Under the pieces are notes generated by a model that saw only the letters and a program-made list of their open reading frames with translations, was not told the origin of the DNA and did not search any database. From Verrucomicrobiia bacterium (GTDB taxonomy: Bacteria > Zixibacteria > MSB-5A5 > DSPP01): a stretch of 49,477 nucleotides of DNA. A program made the translations under genes and the position numbers. The stretch lies in assembly GCA_035574275.1 (NCBI GenBank), contig DATLYY010000070.1, forward strand, positions 1 through 49,477, read 5' to 3'. Position 1 is the stretch's first letter, and each line of letters opens with the position of its first letter. This document shows positions 38,503 to 46,978 of this stretch, piece by piece.

Positions 38503-39914
38503 CTGGACGTGCGGCCTGAATTCTCTTCTTTGGGACGTGATAAAACGGTGAGTGCGGCAAAGTAGGCGAAAAAAGGAACGACCGGGTGGTGGTAGCGGCT
38601 GGCCCCGACAAAAAAGAAATGAACCGCGACCCAGTATAGAAGCGTCCAGAACGGCAGCCAGCTTCCCATTTCTGCCCGCTCTTGGCGGTTGAAAAGAACT
38701 CGTGCCCCTTTGACGGTCGCAAAAAAAAGAAGAATCCACCAGTAGGCCTGCCCAAAAATCCCCCAGACAAGCTGCCCGTGGGTGGGAAGTTCCCAGAGGT
38801 CGAAAACGAAGTTGTGCTCAAAACCGAAAACCATCGCTTCTTTGATGAGCCCGAGTCGGACATACTCCCAGGGATGGTTTTTGACAAACTCCCATCCCAG
38901 CCTCCAGGCGTTCCGGTCCATTTCCTTTTGGGTGGACGCGTCAAAGGGGTACTTCTCCAGCTCCGGGAAATAGCCCGAGCCGGTGGCCCCGGGATGGGCC
39001 CCCAGCCAGAAATTTATGCCCGCGTGTCCGGACAAACCCCAGATCCCGAATTTTTGGTGGTTTCGGTAAATCCAGGGGCCGAGGGCCGCGAATACACCCA
39101 AAACAAGGGCGAGGGCCGCCAGCCGCCGTTTCTTGAAAAGGTCGAATAGAACCGGCAGCCCAATCCAGAAAAGCACCACCGGACGCACCAGAGCCGCCAG
39201 CCCGAAAGCCGCCCCGGAAAGGAACGGTCGATATTTCTGCGTGCCGCCGGTTTCCCAAAAGTAAAGGCTGAGCACCCACAGAAACACGAAAAGCTGTTCG
39301 GCCAAAAGGTACTGGGTGGAATACAGCTCGGGGATGAAAAAAACGACGATGGCCAGGGCCTTCAACGCCGTGCGCTCATCCTTCCAGCGGGAAAAAAGCC
39401 GCCAAAGCAAAAGCCACGATAGAAAATCGAAAAACACGTTGGCCAGTTTGGGCAAAAAAAGGTGGTAACCGAAAACCTTGTAAATCCCCGCCAAAAAAGC
39501 CGGATATCCCACCGGCCGAAAGGCCGTGGAAACGCCGCCGTCTTGAAAACTCCCGGTTTGCGCCAGCTCCTGCGCCAATAAGTCGTATGCCTTGGCGTCG
39601 GAGGCCGGCGGGATGTCAATGAAAACCACCACCAAAAGCCGCAGGAGCGTCCCGAGGGTCAAAATCCAGAGGAGTTTCTTTTTCAAATCTCCGGTCGAAA
39701 ACCAGCCCCACTCCGACCGGTGGGCCCAGACCCCGAAATAAATTGCCCAGACAAAAGAAAGCATCCAAAATACGAGGTGGTACGTCCACCAATCGGAGGG
39801 CCGCGCGCCCGAAGGGGCGTAATTCCGAACGATTTCAGCCAGCGGTTCAAAAAGAAAGGGAGAGAGAAAAACCCCCGCCAGTCCGCCCATAAACGCTGCC
39901 TGCTTTTTGAACAC
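38499..39914 (-). CDS. GT-C membrane glycosyltransferase (GT39/ArnT-like)
   Basis: The protein has 471 residues from GTG 39914, a start supported by TTGCCC-N17-TATATT ending seven bases before it; ATG 39890 is an alternative and a TTG at 40019 is unlikely. About ten to twelve membrane helices. The periplasmic loop after the third helix has IPPASDAKAYDLLAQELAQTG, TAFRPVGYPAFLAGIYKVFG, the GT39-like acidic and aromatic pattern. A further loop HAGINFWLGAHPGATGSGYF and HHPVVPFFAYF resemble polyprenyl-phosphate sugar transferases. Sugar and acceptor unknown. It is divergent from the 40104 gene of the same fold. Confidence 0.85.
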   Translation of the reverse strand: MFKKQAAFMGGLAGVFLSPFLFEPLAEIVRNYAPSGARPSDWWTYHLVFWMLSFVWAIYFGVWAHRSEWGWFSTGDLKKKLLWILTLGTLLRLLVVVFIDIPPASDAKAYDLLAQELAQTGSFQDGGVSTAFRPVGYPAFLAGIYKVFGYHLFLPKLANVFFDFLSWLLLWRLFSRWKDERTALKALAIVVFFIPELYSTQYLLAEQLFVFLWVLSLYFWETGGTQKYRPFLSGAAFGLAALVRPVVLFWIGLPVLFDLFKKRRLAALALVLGVFAALGPWIYRNHQKFGIWGLSGHAGINFWLGAHPGATGSGYFPELEKYPFDASTQKEMDRNAWRLGWEFVKNHPWEYVRLGLIKEAMVFGFEHNFVFDLWELPTHGQLVWGIFGQAYWWILLFFATVKGARVLFNRQERAEMGSWLPFWTLLYWVAVHFFFVGASRYHHPVVPFFAYFAALTVLSRPKEENSGRTSS

Positions 39915-39921
39915 CGGGCCG

Positions 39922-39950
39922 AATATATGAACCGGGCTTTGAGCGGGCAA
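39922..39950 (-). promoter_or_regulatory. Promoter of GT-C gene, leaderless
   Basis: Minus strand TTGCCC (39950-39945), 17 bases, TATATT (39927-39922), seven bases before GTG 39914. Confidence 0.65.
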
Positions 39951-40033
39951 TTCGCGGAATTGCTGTTGCTGCCCCTCGAAGGCGAAAAGCCGGATGCCGC
40001 CGTCGAAGCCGGAAAACAAAGGGGGGTTTTGGC

Positions 40034-40062
40034 TTGACAGGCAGAACCCCCCGCCGGATATT
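40034..40062 (+). promoter_or_regulatory. Promoter of GT-C gene with 35-base leader
   Basis: TTGACA (40034-40039), 17 bases, GATATT (40057-40062). The leader to ATG 40104 contains a hairpin CCGTCCGC/GGCGGACGG. Confidence 0.55.
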
Positions 40063-40103
40063 CGCCCCGTCCGCGGTGGGAGCGGCGGACGGACTTTCCA
40101 ACG

Positions 40104-41630
40104 ATGGAAAACGAAAAAGCGCGCAGGATTTTACGGTTTGCCGCCGTTTCGGTTTTGGCCGCCGCCGCCCTGTGGTTTTCTTTTTTCGGCATCCACCGCT
40201 CCTTTTGGTTTGACGAATGCTGCAGCGTGGAGATTGCCAACACCAGTTGGTCGGGAATCATCCAGAACCTGAAAACCAACGCCCACACCCCCCCTTTATA
40301 CTATTTTTTGCTGAAGGTTTGGATGGCCCTCTTCGGCGCCGATGAGGCCGGCGCCCGTTCGCTCTCGGCCCTTTTCTATCTATTCAGCATCCCGGCGGTT
40401 TACTTTCTCGGAAAAACCCTTTTTGACCGGAAAACCGGCCTCCTCGCCGCCTTTCTTTTTCTGGCAAACCCGATGGCCGTCCAGTTCGCCCAGTTCGCCC
40501 GGATGTATTCTCTGTTGGGCTTGCTGGCCATCTTGTCTACACTTTTCTTTGTGCAGCAATTTTCTTCCGGACAAGCATCAAAAAAGAACTGGGCCGTCTA
40601 TGTGGCCGTTAACGTGGCCGGCACTTTCACCCACTACTGGTTTTTCTTCCTGCTTCTGGCGCAGGGAATCGTTTATCTGTGGCTCTTCTCCAAATCCTCC
40701 TTCAAGTCCTTCGCCCTGGCGATGCTGGCCTCGCTGGCCCCCTTTTTCCTGCTCTGGACGCCGGTGTTGTGGATGCAGGCCACCAACGGCGGCACCTCCG
40801 GAATCACCCGCCCCGGTGCGGGAGTCCTGGCCGAAACCCTGCTCATCTTTTGGGGCGGGGGGAAAAAAGCGGCCTTTCTATACGGCGCTTTTCTGGCGCT
40901 GCTCTTCATCCGTCTGGAAGGGGGGATGCTGAAATTCCGCCTCCCGGCCGGCTTCACGGAGTTCCTCCGGCGGAAGGAAATTCTGATTTTGCTTGCCGTT
41001 TTGACCGTTTCGCTGGGAACCCCCTGGCTGATCTCCCAGTTCAATCCAATCTATATAGCGACCAAGTACACGATGTTGGCCCTCTTTGCCGTTCTGCTTC
41101 TAATCGCCCCCTTCCTGGCCCGCTTCGGCGACCGGATTTTGCTCCCCGCCTTTTGCACCCTCTTGTTTATGGTCACAGTTGGAAACTTTACCGGCCGGCG
41201 CCTGCACCCCCCTCCCGATTCCATCCGCTCGTTGACCGAATTTCTGCTTGAAAAAAGCCGCCCCGGCGATCTCCTTTTGCTTCCCGCTTCGGCTTGGGGC
41301 GGAACGGAGTACTATCTCAAGCGGCTGGGTGAACAAAACCGCTTCATCCGTTTCCCCTTTCCCGCCGAGGTGGCTGCCCACCCCTGCTGGCCCGACTTGA
41401 ACCGCTGGACGGAGCCGTACTTGAAAAACGAGGCGGACGCCCTGTTGAACCGCGTCGAGGCGCAAATCGGAAAAGCCCCGGCACGAATCTGGCTTTTGAA
41501 CGGCAATTTGCCGAGGGTCGATGACGCAATTAAAGCCGGGCTGGACGCCCGCTTCAGGCCGCTGGACGAAAGCGAAATCGGGGCTTCCTATCTTCCGCTT
41601 CGCAACCTGGTTTTCGCCTACCAAAAATAA
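40104..41630 (+). CDS. GT-C membrane glycosyltransferase (GT39-like)
   Basis: The protein has 508 residues from ATG 40104. Ten or more membrane helices span residues ~10-370, with a soluble C-terminal domain of ~130 residues. The first loop has SFWFDECCSVEIANTSW with the D-E pair; THTPPLYYFLLKVWMALFG-like and FARMYSLLGLLAIL are characteristic of the ArnT/PMT-related family with the ARMY motif. Likely uses a polyprenyl-phosphate sugar donor in cell-envelope or protein glycosylation. The leader hairpin between promoter and ATG is unusual for this window. Confidence 0.86.
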   Translation: MENEKARRILRFAAVSVLAAAALWFSFFGIHRSFWFDECCSVEIANTSWSGIIQNLKTNAHTPPLYYFLLKVWMALFGADEAGARSLSALFYLFSIPAVYFLGKTLFDRKTGLLAAFLFLANPMAVQFAQFARMYSLLGLLAILSTLFFVQQFSSGQASKKNWAVYVAVNVAGTFTHYWFFFLLLAQGIVYLWLFSKSSFKSFALAMLASLAPFFLLWTPVLWMQATNGGTSGITRPGAGVLAETLLIFWGGGKKAAFLYGAFLALLFIRLEGGMLKFRLPAGFTEFLRRKEILILLAVLTVSLGTPWLISQFNPIYIATKYTMLALFAVLLLIAPFLARFGDRILLPAFCTLLFMVTVGNFTGRRLHPPPDSIRSLTEFLLEKSRPGDLLLLPASAWGGTEYYLKRLGEQNRFIRFPFPAEVAAHPCWPDLNRWTEPYLKNEADALLNRVEAQIGKAPARIWLLNGNLPRVDDAIKAGLDARFRPLDESEIGASYLPLRNLVFAYQK

Positions 41631-41667
41631 ATTCCCGGAGACGGCCGGACCCCGCCGGCCCTCGTTT

Positions 41668-43197
41668 TTACCGGCGGAAAATATCGTACAAATCGGCCCC
41701 CGGCGGCGGATGGGGGGATTGGATTTTGGCGGACAGTTCAAACTTTCCCGGAAAGACATCCACCACTTTGCCCGCCCAGGGATGATGGCTGTAGTCAATG
41801 ACGTAATCAACCCTCTTTCGTTCTAAAAACGCCAAAAGCGAATCCGGGTTGGAATTGGCCCCCTCTTTCATATACGGCCATACCTCCGGCTGCACCAATC
41901 CACCCAAATCGAGGATGAACCGTTCCGAATGATAGCCAACCGCCCCGATCGGCTCGAGGGCAATCCGCGCCTCCGCGGGCGTGTTTTCTTTCAGCCAAAC
42001 TCCAATTTCGCGGCGGATATCCTGCTGTTGCGTCGAAGCGGCGAATTTCCGCGCCGTCAGAAATCCCAAAACCGGAACGCTCAAGAAAAGAAATACCAGT
42101 CCGGCCCGCGCCCAGACCGGTCGGGCAAAAACCGGCCATCTTGTTCGGATGTCCAACCATAGATGATAACACCCCAAAACCGAGGCGAATATCAAAAAGG
42201 GATAGACGTGTATGAAATACCGCAGCTTGATTAGGGGAAAGAAAAACCCGAACATAAAAATTAACCCGAGGAAATACACGCTCCCCGCCAGCCAGAACCG
42301 CGTGAAAACGATGCGCCCCCGAAGAATAAAGTATCCGGTCAAAACCAAAAACGGCCCGAAGACCAAAAAATTCTTGGTCTTGAACAGAACCGCAACCGAC
42401 CGGAACGCGATTTCCAGCCGCTCCAAAAGCCCGAGCCGGACAAACTGTTCCAGCGTAACGCCGAACTGCCCCGGCAGAAAAAGCAGAAGCTTTCCCGTCC
42501 GCGTCGGCGGCAGAAAAAGCCCGGTCTGCGAATAAAGAAAAATCTGCCAGGGAAGCGCAACCGCCGCAAACCCCAAGAAAAGCCCCAAAATCTTTCTGCC
42601 CCGGCCTTCCGCTTCAAGAAAAGCCAAAAATCCCCAGACGGGCAGAAGAATCAAATTCTCCGGCCGCGTCAGAAACAAAAACCCGGCCAAAATCCCCCCG
42701 GCCCAATACTTTTTTTGCGGCGAAAGAAAAAAACTGGCCGAAAGAACGGTCAAAAGAAAAAAATTGAGAGCAATCTCCATCCCGGATACAGAGGAAAAAA
42801 CAAGCGGCGGGCAGGCAGCCGTAAGCAAACCGGCCCACCAAGCAAAAGTCGGATTTTGCGTGCGCTTTTGGACCAGTCCGGCAAAAATCCACACCCCGGC
42901 GGAAAACAACAAGGCGCAGAGGATTTTTGCCGCCGCCAGACTCTCCAGGCCGGTGGCCCAAGTAAAAACGCCGAGCAAAAGCGTCCACAAAACGCTGGTT
43001 ATCCCAAAGCTCGGCTCGCCGGAATTGAACGCCAGCCCCTCCCCGGCGGCAAAATTCCCGGCGTAGCGGAAAAAAATGTAGGCGTCATCCTCCCAGCTTC
43101 CCGGATGGGAAAAAGCCGTCCATAAGGCGAGAAGCAAAGCGGCCGAACCGGCCGCCGCGGAAATTTTCAAGTGCGGACTTTTTTCAATCCAATTCAA
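41668..43197 (-). CDS. GT-C membrane glycosyltransferase (DDAY-type)
   Basis: The protein has 509 residues from TTG 43197. The start is set by TTGCCG-N17-TATACT whose -10 ends six bases before it; a longer frame from ATG 43284 would run through the terminator of the upstream gene and lacks a promoter. Many membrane helices. The first loop has GSWEDDAYIFFRYAGNFAAG and GLAFNSGEPSFGITSVLW, the signature of a widespread GT-C family that includes arabinofuranosyl/mannosyl transferases. The C-terminal ~110 residues are periplasmic. Donor probably a polyprenyl-phosphate sugar. Confidence 0.87.
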   Translation of the reverse strand: MNWIEKSPHLKISAAAGSAALLLALWTAFSHPGSWEDDAYIFFRYAGNFAAGEGLAFNSGEPSFGITSVLWTLLLGVFTWATGLESLAAAKILCALLFSAGVWIFAGLVQKRTQNPTFAWWAGLLTAACPPLVFSSVSGMEIALNFFLLTVLSASFFLSPQKKYWAGGILAGFLFLTRPENLILLPVWGFLAFLEAEGRGRKILGLFLGFAAVALPWQIFLYSQTGLFLPPTRTGKLLLFLPGQFGVTLEQFVRLGLLERLEIAFRSVAVLFKTKNFLVFGPFLVLTGYFILRGRIVFTRFWLAGSVYFLGLIFMFGFFFPLIKLRYFIHVYPFLIFASVLGCYHLWLDIRTRWPVFARPVWARAGLVFLFLSVPVLGFLTARKFAASTQQQDIRREIGVWLKENTPAEARIALEPIGAVGYHSERFILDLGGLVQPEVWPYMKEGANSNPDSLLAFLERKRVDYVIDYSHHPWAGKVVDVFPGKFELSAKIQSPHPPPGADLYDIFRR

Positions 43198-43203
43198 GCC
43201 GGC

Positions 43204-43232
43204 AGTATAAAAAATCCGCCCTTGGACGGCAA
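43204..43232 (-). promoter_or_regulatory. Promoter of GT-C gene, leaderless TTG start
   Basis: Minus strand TTGCCG (43232-43227), 17 bases, TATACT (43209-43204), six bases before TTG 43197. Confidence 0.75.
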
Positions 43233-43249
43233 CGAAACAAAATGCCAAC

Positions 43250-43276
43250 AAAAAAGGCGGCTTCCGCCGCCTTTTC
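43250..43276 (-). terminator. Intrinsic terminator of zinc-ribbon/TPR gene
   Basis: On the minus strand AAAAGGCGGC-GGAA-GCCGCC followed by six T, 20 bases after the stop at 43295. Confidence 0.88.
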
Positions 43277-43294
43277 AAATTCAAGCGAAAATTT

Positions 43295-45373
43295 TCACTC
43301 CCGCACGGAAAGCTCCGCCAAAACCCGCGACCAGTCCCGGTGGTTTTTCAACGTGGAAAGCTCGGTTGGCGTCGCCAGTTTCATAAACGTGTCGTAGGAG
43401 GCCTGCGCCTTCCGTTTGTTGTTGGACTGGATGTGGCTCAAAATCAAGTATCCGTGAATCATCGCCGGCTTCGTGCTGGAGTCCAGCGCCTTCTCGAACG
43501 CCTTGGCGGCGTCTTTAAAGCGCCGCTCCTGGTATTCCAGTTTTCCGAGGGCGTAATAGCCGTCCGGCGTGTTGCCGAAGTTTTTGTTGTAAAGCTGATA
43601 GGTCTCCCGGGCCGCCTTCGTGTTCCCCATCCCCTCGTACAGGTTCCCCAGTTCCAAAAGCGGCGCAGCCAGGTTCGGGTCCGCGTCCAAAACCTTCAAG
43701 TAAAGCTCCTCCGCTTTGGGATACGAGCCCGCCTCGCGGTAAATCCGCGCGGCCTTGAGGAAATGGTTGTTCCCGCTCTTCACGTCCTGGCTCCCCCAGT
43801 ACGCCTCCCCGAGCAGGGTGTGCGCGGAAGCCGAGCCGGGGCGGATTTTCACCGCCTCGGAAAGGGCCTCCGCGGCCTTGGCGTATTCGTTTTTCCCCAG
43901 ATAATTCTGCCCCTCTTTGTAATACTCGTCGAACCCCTTCCGCTCCGGCTGCTGGGAGACGGCGGGGACGGTCTTGATGGGCACGAGGGAAACCCGCACC
44001 CGGTTCGGCCGTCCGGCCCTCAACTCCACTTGATTCTGCCAGTCCTGATACCCCTCCCGCTTGACGTTGAGCGTATGCTTTCCCGCCGGCAAATCCTTGA
44101 AAATCCCGCCGCTCCCCAAAGGCTGCCCGCTCAAAAACGCCTCCGCGTCCGGCGGATCGATGGTCAAAGTCAAACCGGCCAGCTTCTGTTCCGCCGCGGG
44201 CGCCTCCACCGGCGGCGGCTGCAAGGGGGGCGCTTCCACCACCGGAAGCTGGCTCAAAACCTCCTCCTGCGTGGGGGAAAGGGTGAGAATGATGGGGGCG
44301 ATTCCCCCTTCGGAAACTTCGACGATTGCCCGCCCCTCCACCCCCGGCCCCTCCGCCTGGAGATTGTAGCTCCCGGCCGTGACCTTGGGCAAAACGAAAA
44401 ATCCCGCCTCGTTGGCGACGGCGGTCTGCCCCTTTTCCAAAAGGCGGATTTTCGCCCCCGGCAGGGTGGAACGGGTCCGGCTGTCCAAGGCCAGCCCGGC
44501 GATGCCGCCCGGATTCGGGCGGGAAATCAAGTAGAGCAGGGCCCCGGCCATAAGCAAAAGAACCATCGGAAAAACGTACATCCAGCGCCCGCCTCCCGCC
44601 GATCCCGGTTTCTCCTTCAAAACGTAAACCCGGTCCTTGAAGACGAGCTCCTCGCCGGAGGCCAAATGCGCCCCGCCGACCAAATGAATATGCGTGCCGG
44701 AAAAATAGGCGATCCCCCGCGCCACCGCGGTGAGCGCCGGGCGCTCCATGCGGAGCGGCTCGGCGGCGCCGCCGGAAGGATGGGCTTCGCGGGCCGGTTT
44801 GGCGGCCTCCCCCCGCTTGAGGCTCAGCTTGGAAGGCAGGGCCGCCGGGGATTCCTTGACGGCCGCGCCGGACGCCTTGCGCGCCGCGCTCAAATCGGAA
44901 AGAAGCGCCTTCCGCTCCTCGGCGGAAAGATAGCTTTTCGGCCCGCTCTTTTCGATGGCGTCCGAAAGGGTGGCCGGCTCCTCCTTGGAAATTTCCCTGG
45001 ACGGCTCCCCCGGAGCTTCGGAAGCGCCATAGCCGGCGGAAAAAGGGGATTCAGAAAAGGAAAGCCGGTCATCCTCCTCGGCCGGTTTCACCGCCGGCGG
45101 GACGTCGCTCTTGTTTTCCCCCTCCGAAGACGCTTCCGCCTTGACCTTGTCCGTATCCTCTTCCTTGGACCCCGTCTCTTCCGGATTTTTGGAAAGTTTT
45201 ACAACCGAAACCCGCGCCGTGTCATCATCAAAACTCATTTCCCGTTTTTCGGACGAAGGCCCCTCCCCGGCCAGGCCGACTTCCTTGGCCTCCCGGGCGG
45301 AAACCTCGCACGCCGGGCAGAAACTTTTCCCCTCTTCGTGTATGGTGACGCCGCAGCTTTTGCAAATGTTCAT
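43295..45373 (-). CDS. Zinc-ribbon / transmembrane / PEGA / TPR protein
   Basis: The protein has 692 residues from ATG 45373 with GGGGGAGAG upstream. N-terminal zinc ribbon MNICKSCGVTIHEEGKSFCP (C4, C7, C19, C22); a long acidic, low-complexity linker (25-200); a small domain with YFSGTHIHLVGGAHLASGEE (~210-255); a membrane helix (265-283); a carboxypeptidase-regulatory beta-sandwich (290-365); a PEGA domain (400-465, EGYQDWQNQVELRAGRPNRV); and about five TPRs (483-690, YLGKNEYAKAAEALSEAVK). The topology puts the zinc ribbon in the cytoplasm and PEGA/TPR outside. Probably a scaffold that links an intracellular signal to the envelope. Divergent from the redoxin gene. Confidence 0.85.
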   Translation of the reverse strand: MNICKSCGVTIHEEGKSFCPACEVSAREAKEVGLAGEGPSSEKREMSFDDDTARVSVVKLSKNPEETGSKEEDTDKVKAEASSEGENKSDVPPAVKPAEEDDRLSFSESPFSAGYGASEAPGEPSREISKEEPATLSDAIEKSGPKSYLSAEERKALLSDLSAARKASGAAVKESPAALPSKLSLKRGEAAKPAREAHPSGGAAEPLRMERPALTAVARGIAYFSGTHIHLVGGAHLASGEELVFKDRVYVLKEKPGSAGGGRWMYVFPMVLLLMAGALLYLISRPNPGGIAGLALDSRTRSTLPGAKIRLLEKGQTAVANEAGFFVLPKVTAGSYNLQAEGPGVEGRAIVEVSEGGIAPIILTLSPTQEEVLSQLPVVEAPPLQPPPVEAPAAEQKLAGLTLTIDPPDAEAFLSGQPLGSGGIFKDLPAGKHTLNVKREGYQDWQNQVELRAGRPNRVRVSLVPIKTVPAVSQQPERKGFDEYYKEGQNYLGKNEYAKAAEALSEAVKIRPGSASAHTLLGEAYWGSQDVKSGNNHFLKAARIYREAGSYPKAEELYLKVLDADPNLAAPLLELGNLYEGMGNTKAARETYQLYNKNFGNTPDGYYALGKLEYQERRFKDAAKAFEKALDSSTKPAMIHGYLILSHIQSNNKRKAQASYDTFMKLATPTELSTLKNHRDWSRVLAELSVRE

Positions 45374-45392
45374 CTCTCCCCCACGGTTCCCT

Positions 45393-45421
45393 TTGAGTAT
45401 CGGAAAAAAAACCATTATCTT
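45393..45421 (+). promoter_or_regulatory. Promoter of redoxin gene, leaderless
   Basis: TTGAGT (45393-45398), 17 bases, TATCTT (45416-45421), eight bases before GTG 45430. Confidence 0.6.
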
Positions 45422-45429
45422 TACCCCCG

Positions 45430-45987
45430 GTGAAAACGTTGGTGCGCGCCGGGTTGTCCCTCCCGCTCCTTCTGCTTTTGGCCTGTGCCGGGGACAAGAA
45501 AGAAACGGCCCAAACGCCGCCGGTTCCGGTTGCCGGACAGGCTTCGCTCGAGCTGGAGGTCAAAAGCCGCCTGGCCCCCGGGCTGGAGTTCCCCCGCCTG
45601 ACGGTGGCCGACCACCTGGGGAACCGCTACGAGATTCGCGCCCTCCTTTCCAGGGAGAAAAACGTCGTTTTGCTTCTGGACGCCGCCTGCCCCGCCTGCG
45701 CGGAGGAGGCCCGGAAAATCCAGCGCTTCGCCCAGCTCCGCCCGGAGTTGAACGTTTTGGGGATTTCAAAGGATTCGGCATCGGCCGTTCTGGCCTTCAA
45801 AAAACGCCACGGCCTGATATTTCCGGTTCTGTTGGATGTGGAACAAAAACTGGTGCCGGACTACCGGCGGGTGACCTTCCCGACCTTGGTTCTGGTCGGC
45901 CCGGACAAAAAAATAACCAAGCTCTATGAGGGGGAAATCCCCCCGGCCGAGGCGGGTCCCCTTTTGCGGATGCTCACGGGACAGTAA
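45430..45987 (+). CDS. Redoxin/TlpA-like thioredoxin-fold lipoprotein
   Basis: The protein has 185 residues from GTG 45430. The lipobox LLAC (C19) is followed by AGDKKE. The AhpC-TSA/redoxin fold: PGLEFPRLTVADHLGNRYE, VVLLLDAACPACAEEARKIQ (C87-x-x-C90), LNVLGISKDSA, PVLLDVEQKLVPDYRRVTFPTLVLVGPD with the cis-Pro. An exported thiol-disulfide enzyme tethered to the membrane; its many cysteine-containing secreted clients could include the dockerin proteins (inference). The start follows the leaderless promoter. Confidence 0.85.
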   Translation: MKTLVRAGLSLPLLLLLACAGDKKETAQTPPVPVAGQASLELEVKSRLAPGLEFPRLTVADHLGNRYEIRALLSREKNVVLLLDAACPACAEEARKIQRFAQLRPELNVLGISKDSASAVLAFKKRHGLIFPVLLDVEQKLVPDYRRVTFPTLVLVGPDKKITKLYEGEIPPAEAGPLLRMLTGQ

Positions 45988-46021
45988 AGCCCGCCCGGCC
46001 TGCCCCGCACGGATAAAAACG

Positions 46022-46050
46022 AAAACGGCCCGTCATCGGGCCGTTTTTTG
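46022..46050. terminator. Bidirectional terminator
   Basis: ACGGCCCG-TCAT-CGGGCCGT flanked by A4 and T6, between the convergent redoxin gene and the 46099 gene. Confidence 0.88.
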
Positions 46051-46098
46051 TTGCTCGTCTGAAACGGATTTTCCAAGGCGGCCGGTGGCCGCCGAAAA

Positions 46099-46746
46099 CT
46101 ATCCCTTCTTATTCTTGACGGAACTGCCGGACGGTTTGGCCGGTTTGGTTGCCGGCGCGGCCGCTGCCGCTTCTCCTACGCGCACCACGGCCGGGTGGAT
46201 GGGCAGCCCCTTCGGGGTGACGAACTCCAGCCCCGGCGGCATGTTGAGGGGGGCTGCCGAGCGGATGGAAACCGGCCGCGCCGCAGGCGCCCGGAAAAAC
46301 ATTTTCATGATTAGCCCCCGCCCCGGTTCCAAGGGCGGCGCCTCGGGATTCAGGGCCGAAAAAAGCCCCACGGTCACCGTGTTCGGCACGTTTTGCGGCT
46401 TGTTCACCATCTTGGTCTGGAAAAAATCGATCCGCGTCCCCAAAAGGCTGATGGAATCGAAGGAAAGAAGCGAATCATGCCGGATCGGGAACGACAGGGC
46501 AAAAAGCGGCTCGTCGTTGAAAATGGAGCAGTGGAGCACCCACTCCCCCTCCTTGCCCCCTTTCTGCATCTCCATATAGAAGGTGTCCACCGCGCCGATG
46601 GTGTCGTTGATGCGGATGGGGACGTACGGCACCTCCCACGGCTTCAAACTCGTGAGGGGGGAAAGCGCCTCCTTCGTTTTCTCCTGCCCGAAGGCCGGGC
46701 CGAAACTCGCAACCAAAAAAGCCAATACTAATCCGAACCGCTTCAT
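46099..46746 (-). CDS. Secreted protein of unknown function, dockerin-cluster style
   Basis: The protein has 215 residues from ATG 46746 with GGGAGGT four bases upstream. The signal peptide ends PAFGQ. One beta-sandwich domain (about 40-185): VPIRINDTIGAVDTFYMEMQ, WVLHCSIFNDEPLFALSFPI, DSISLLGTRIDFFQTK, PNTVTVGLFSAL, GRGLIMKMFFRA. The order, with two short strands, a 'perceived change' strand and a final hydrophobic strand, is cohesin-like, but no dockerin follows; the tail is Ala/Pro/Lys-rich (APATKPAKPSGSSVKNKKG). It could be the binding partner of the dockerins, which is inference. Promoter at 46801-46828. Confidence 0.65.
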   Translation of the reverse strand: MKRFGLVLAFLVASFGPAFGQEKTKEALSPLTSLKPWEVPYVPIRINDTIGAVDTFYMEMQKGGKEGEWVLHCSIFNDEPLFALSFPIRHDSLLSFDSISLLGTRIDFFQTKMVNKPQNVPNTVTVGLFSALNPEAPPLEPGRGLIMKMFFRAPAARPVSIRSAAPLNMPPGLEFVTPKGLPIHPAVVRVGEAAAAAPATKPAKPSGSSVKNKKG

Positions 46747-46800
46747 TGTACCTCCCGATTCCTTTTCAACAATTTTTCAACCCTATTCTTATACCCGCCC

Positions 46801-46828
46801 AATATCGCCCCGATTCCCTGTTTGTCAA
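46801..46828 (-). promoter_or_regulatory. Promoter of 46099-46746 gene
   Basis: Minus strand TTGACA (46828-46823), 16 bases, GATATT (46806-46801), with a ~50-base leader and a Shine-Dalgarno. Confidence 0.6.
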
Positions 46829-46853
46829 GCCGAAATCCCCTTCCAAGTGTTTC

Positions 46854-46978
46854 TTGTAGGGGCGAACCTCCGTGTTCGCCCGTCTTTCCCCTTGGTTGCC
46901 GCAACTTCAGTTGCGGGCCTTTTTGTAGGGGCACAACGCTGTTGTGCCCTCCGCTTCCCGTGTCGGGAAGGGGTTAGG
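46854..46978. repeat. GTAGGGGC hairpins and related elements
   Basis: GTAGGGGCGAACC/GTTCGCCC (46856-46882), GCCGCAACTTCAGTTGCGGGC (46897-46917), GTAGGGGCACAACGCTGTTGTGCCC (46925-46949), and a partial CCGTGTCGGGAAGGGGTTAGG (46957-46977). Confidence 0.75.

Noticed and set aside
39914-40019. TTG start at 40019 for the minus-strand GT-C gene
   Set aside because: The added residues (with QQQQ) lie upstream of a good promoter TTGCCC-N17-TATATT that places the start at GTG 39914.
43340-45433. A 697-codon open frame on the plus strand
   Set aside because: It is the antisense shadow of the zinc-ribbon/PEGA/TPR gene; the GC-rich third positions keep the opposite strand open. The translation is Arg/Gly/Pro-rich and has no domain pattern.
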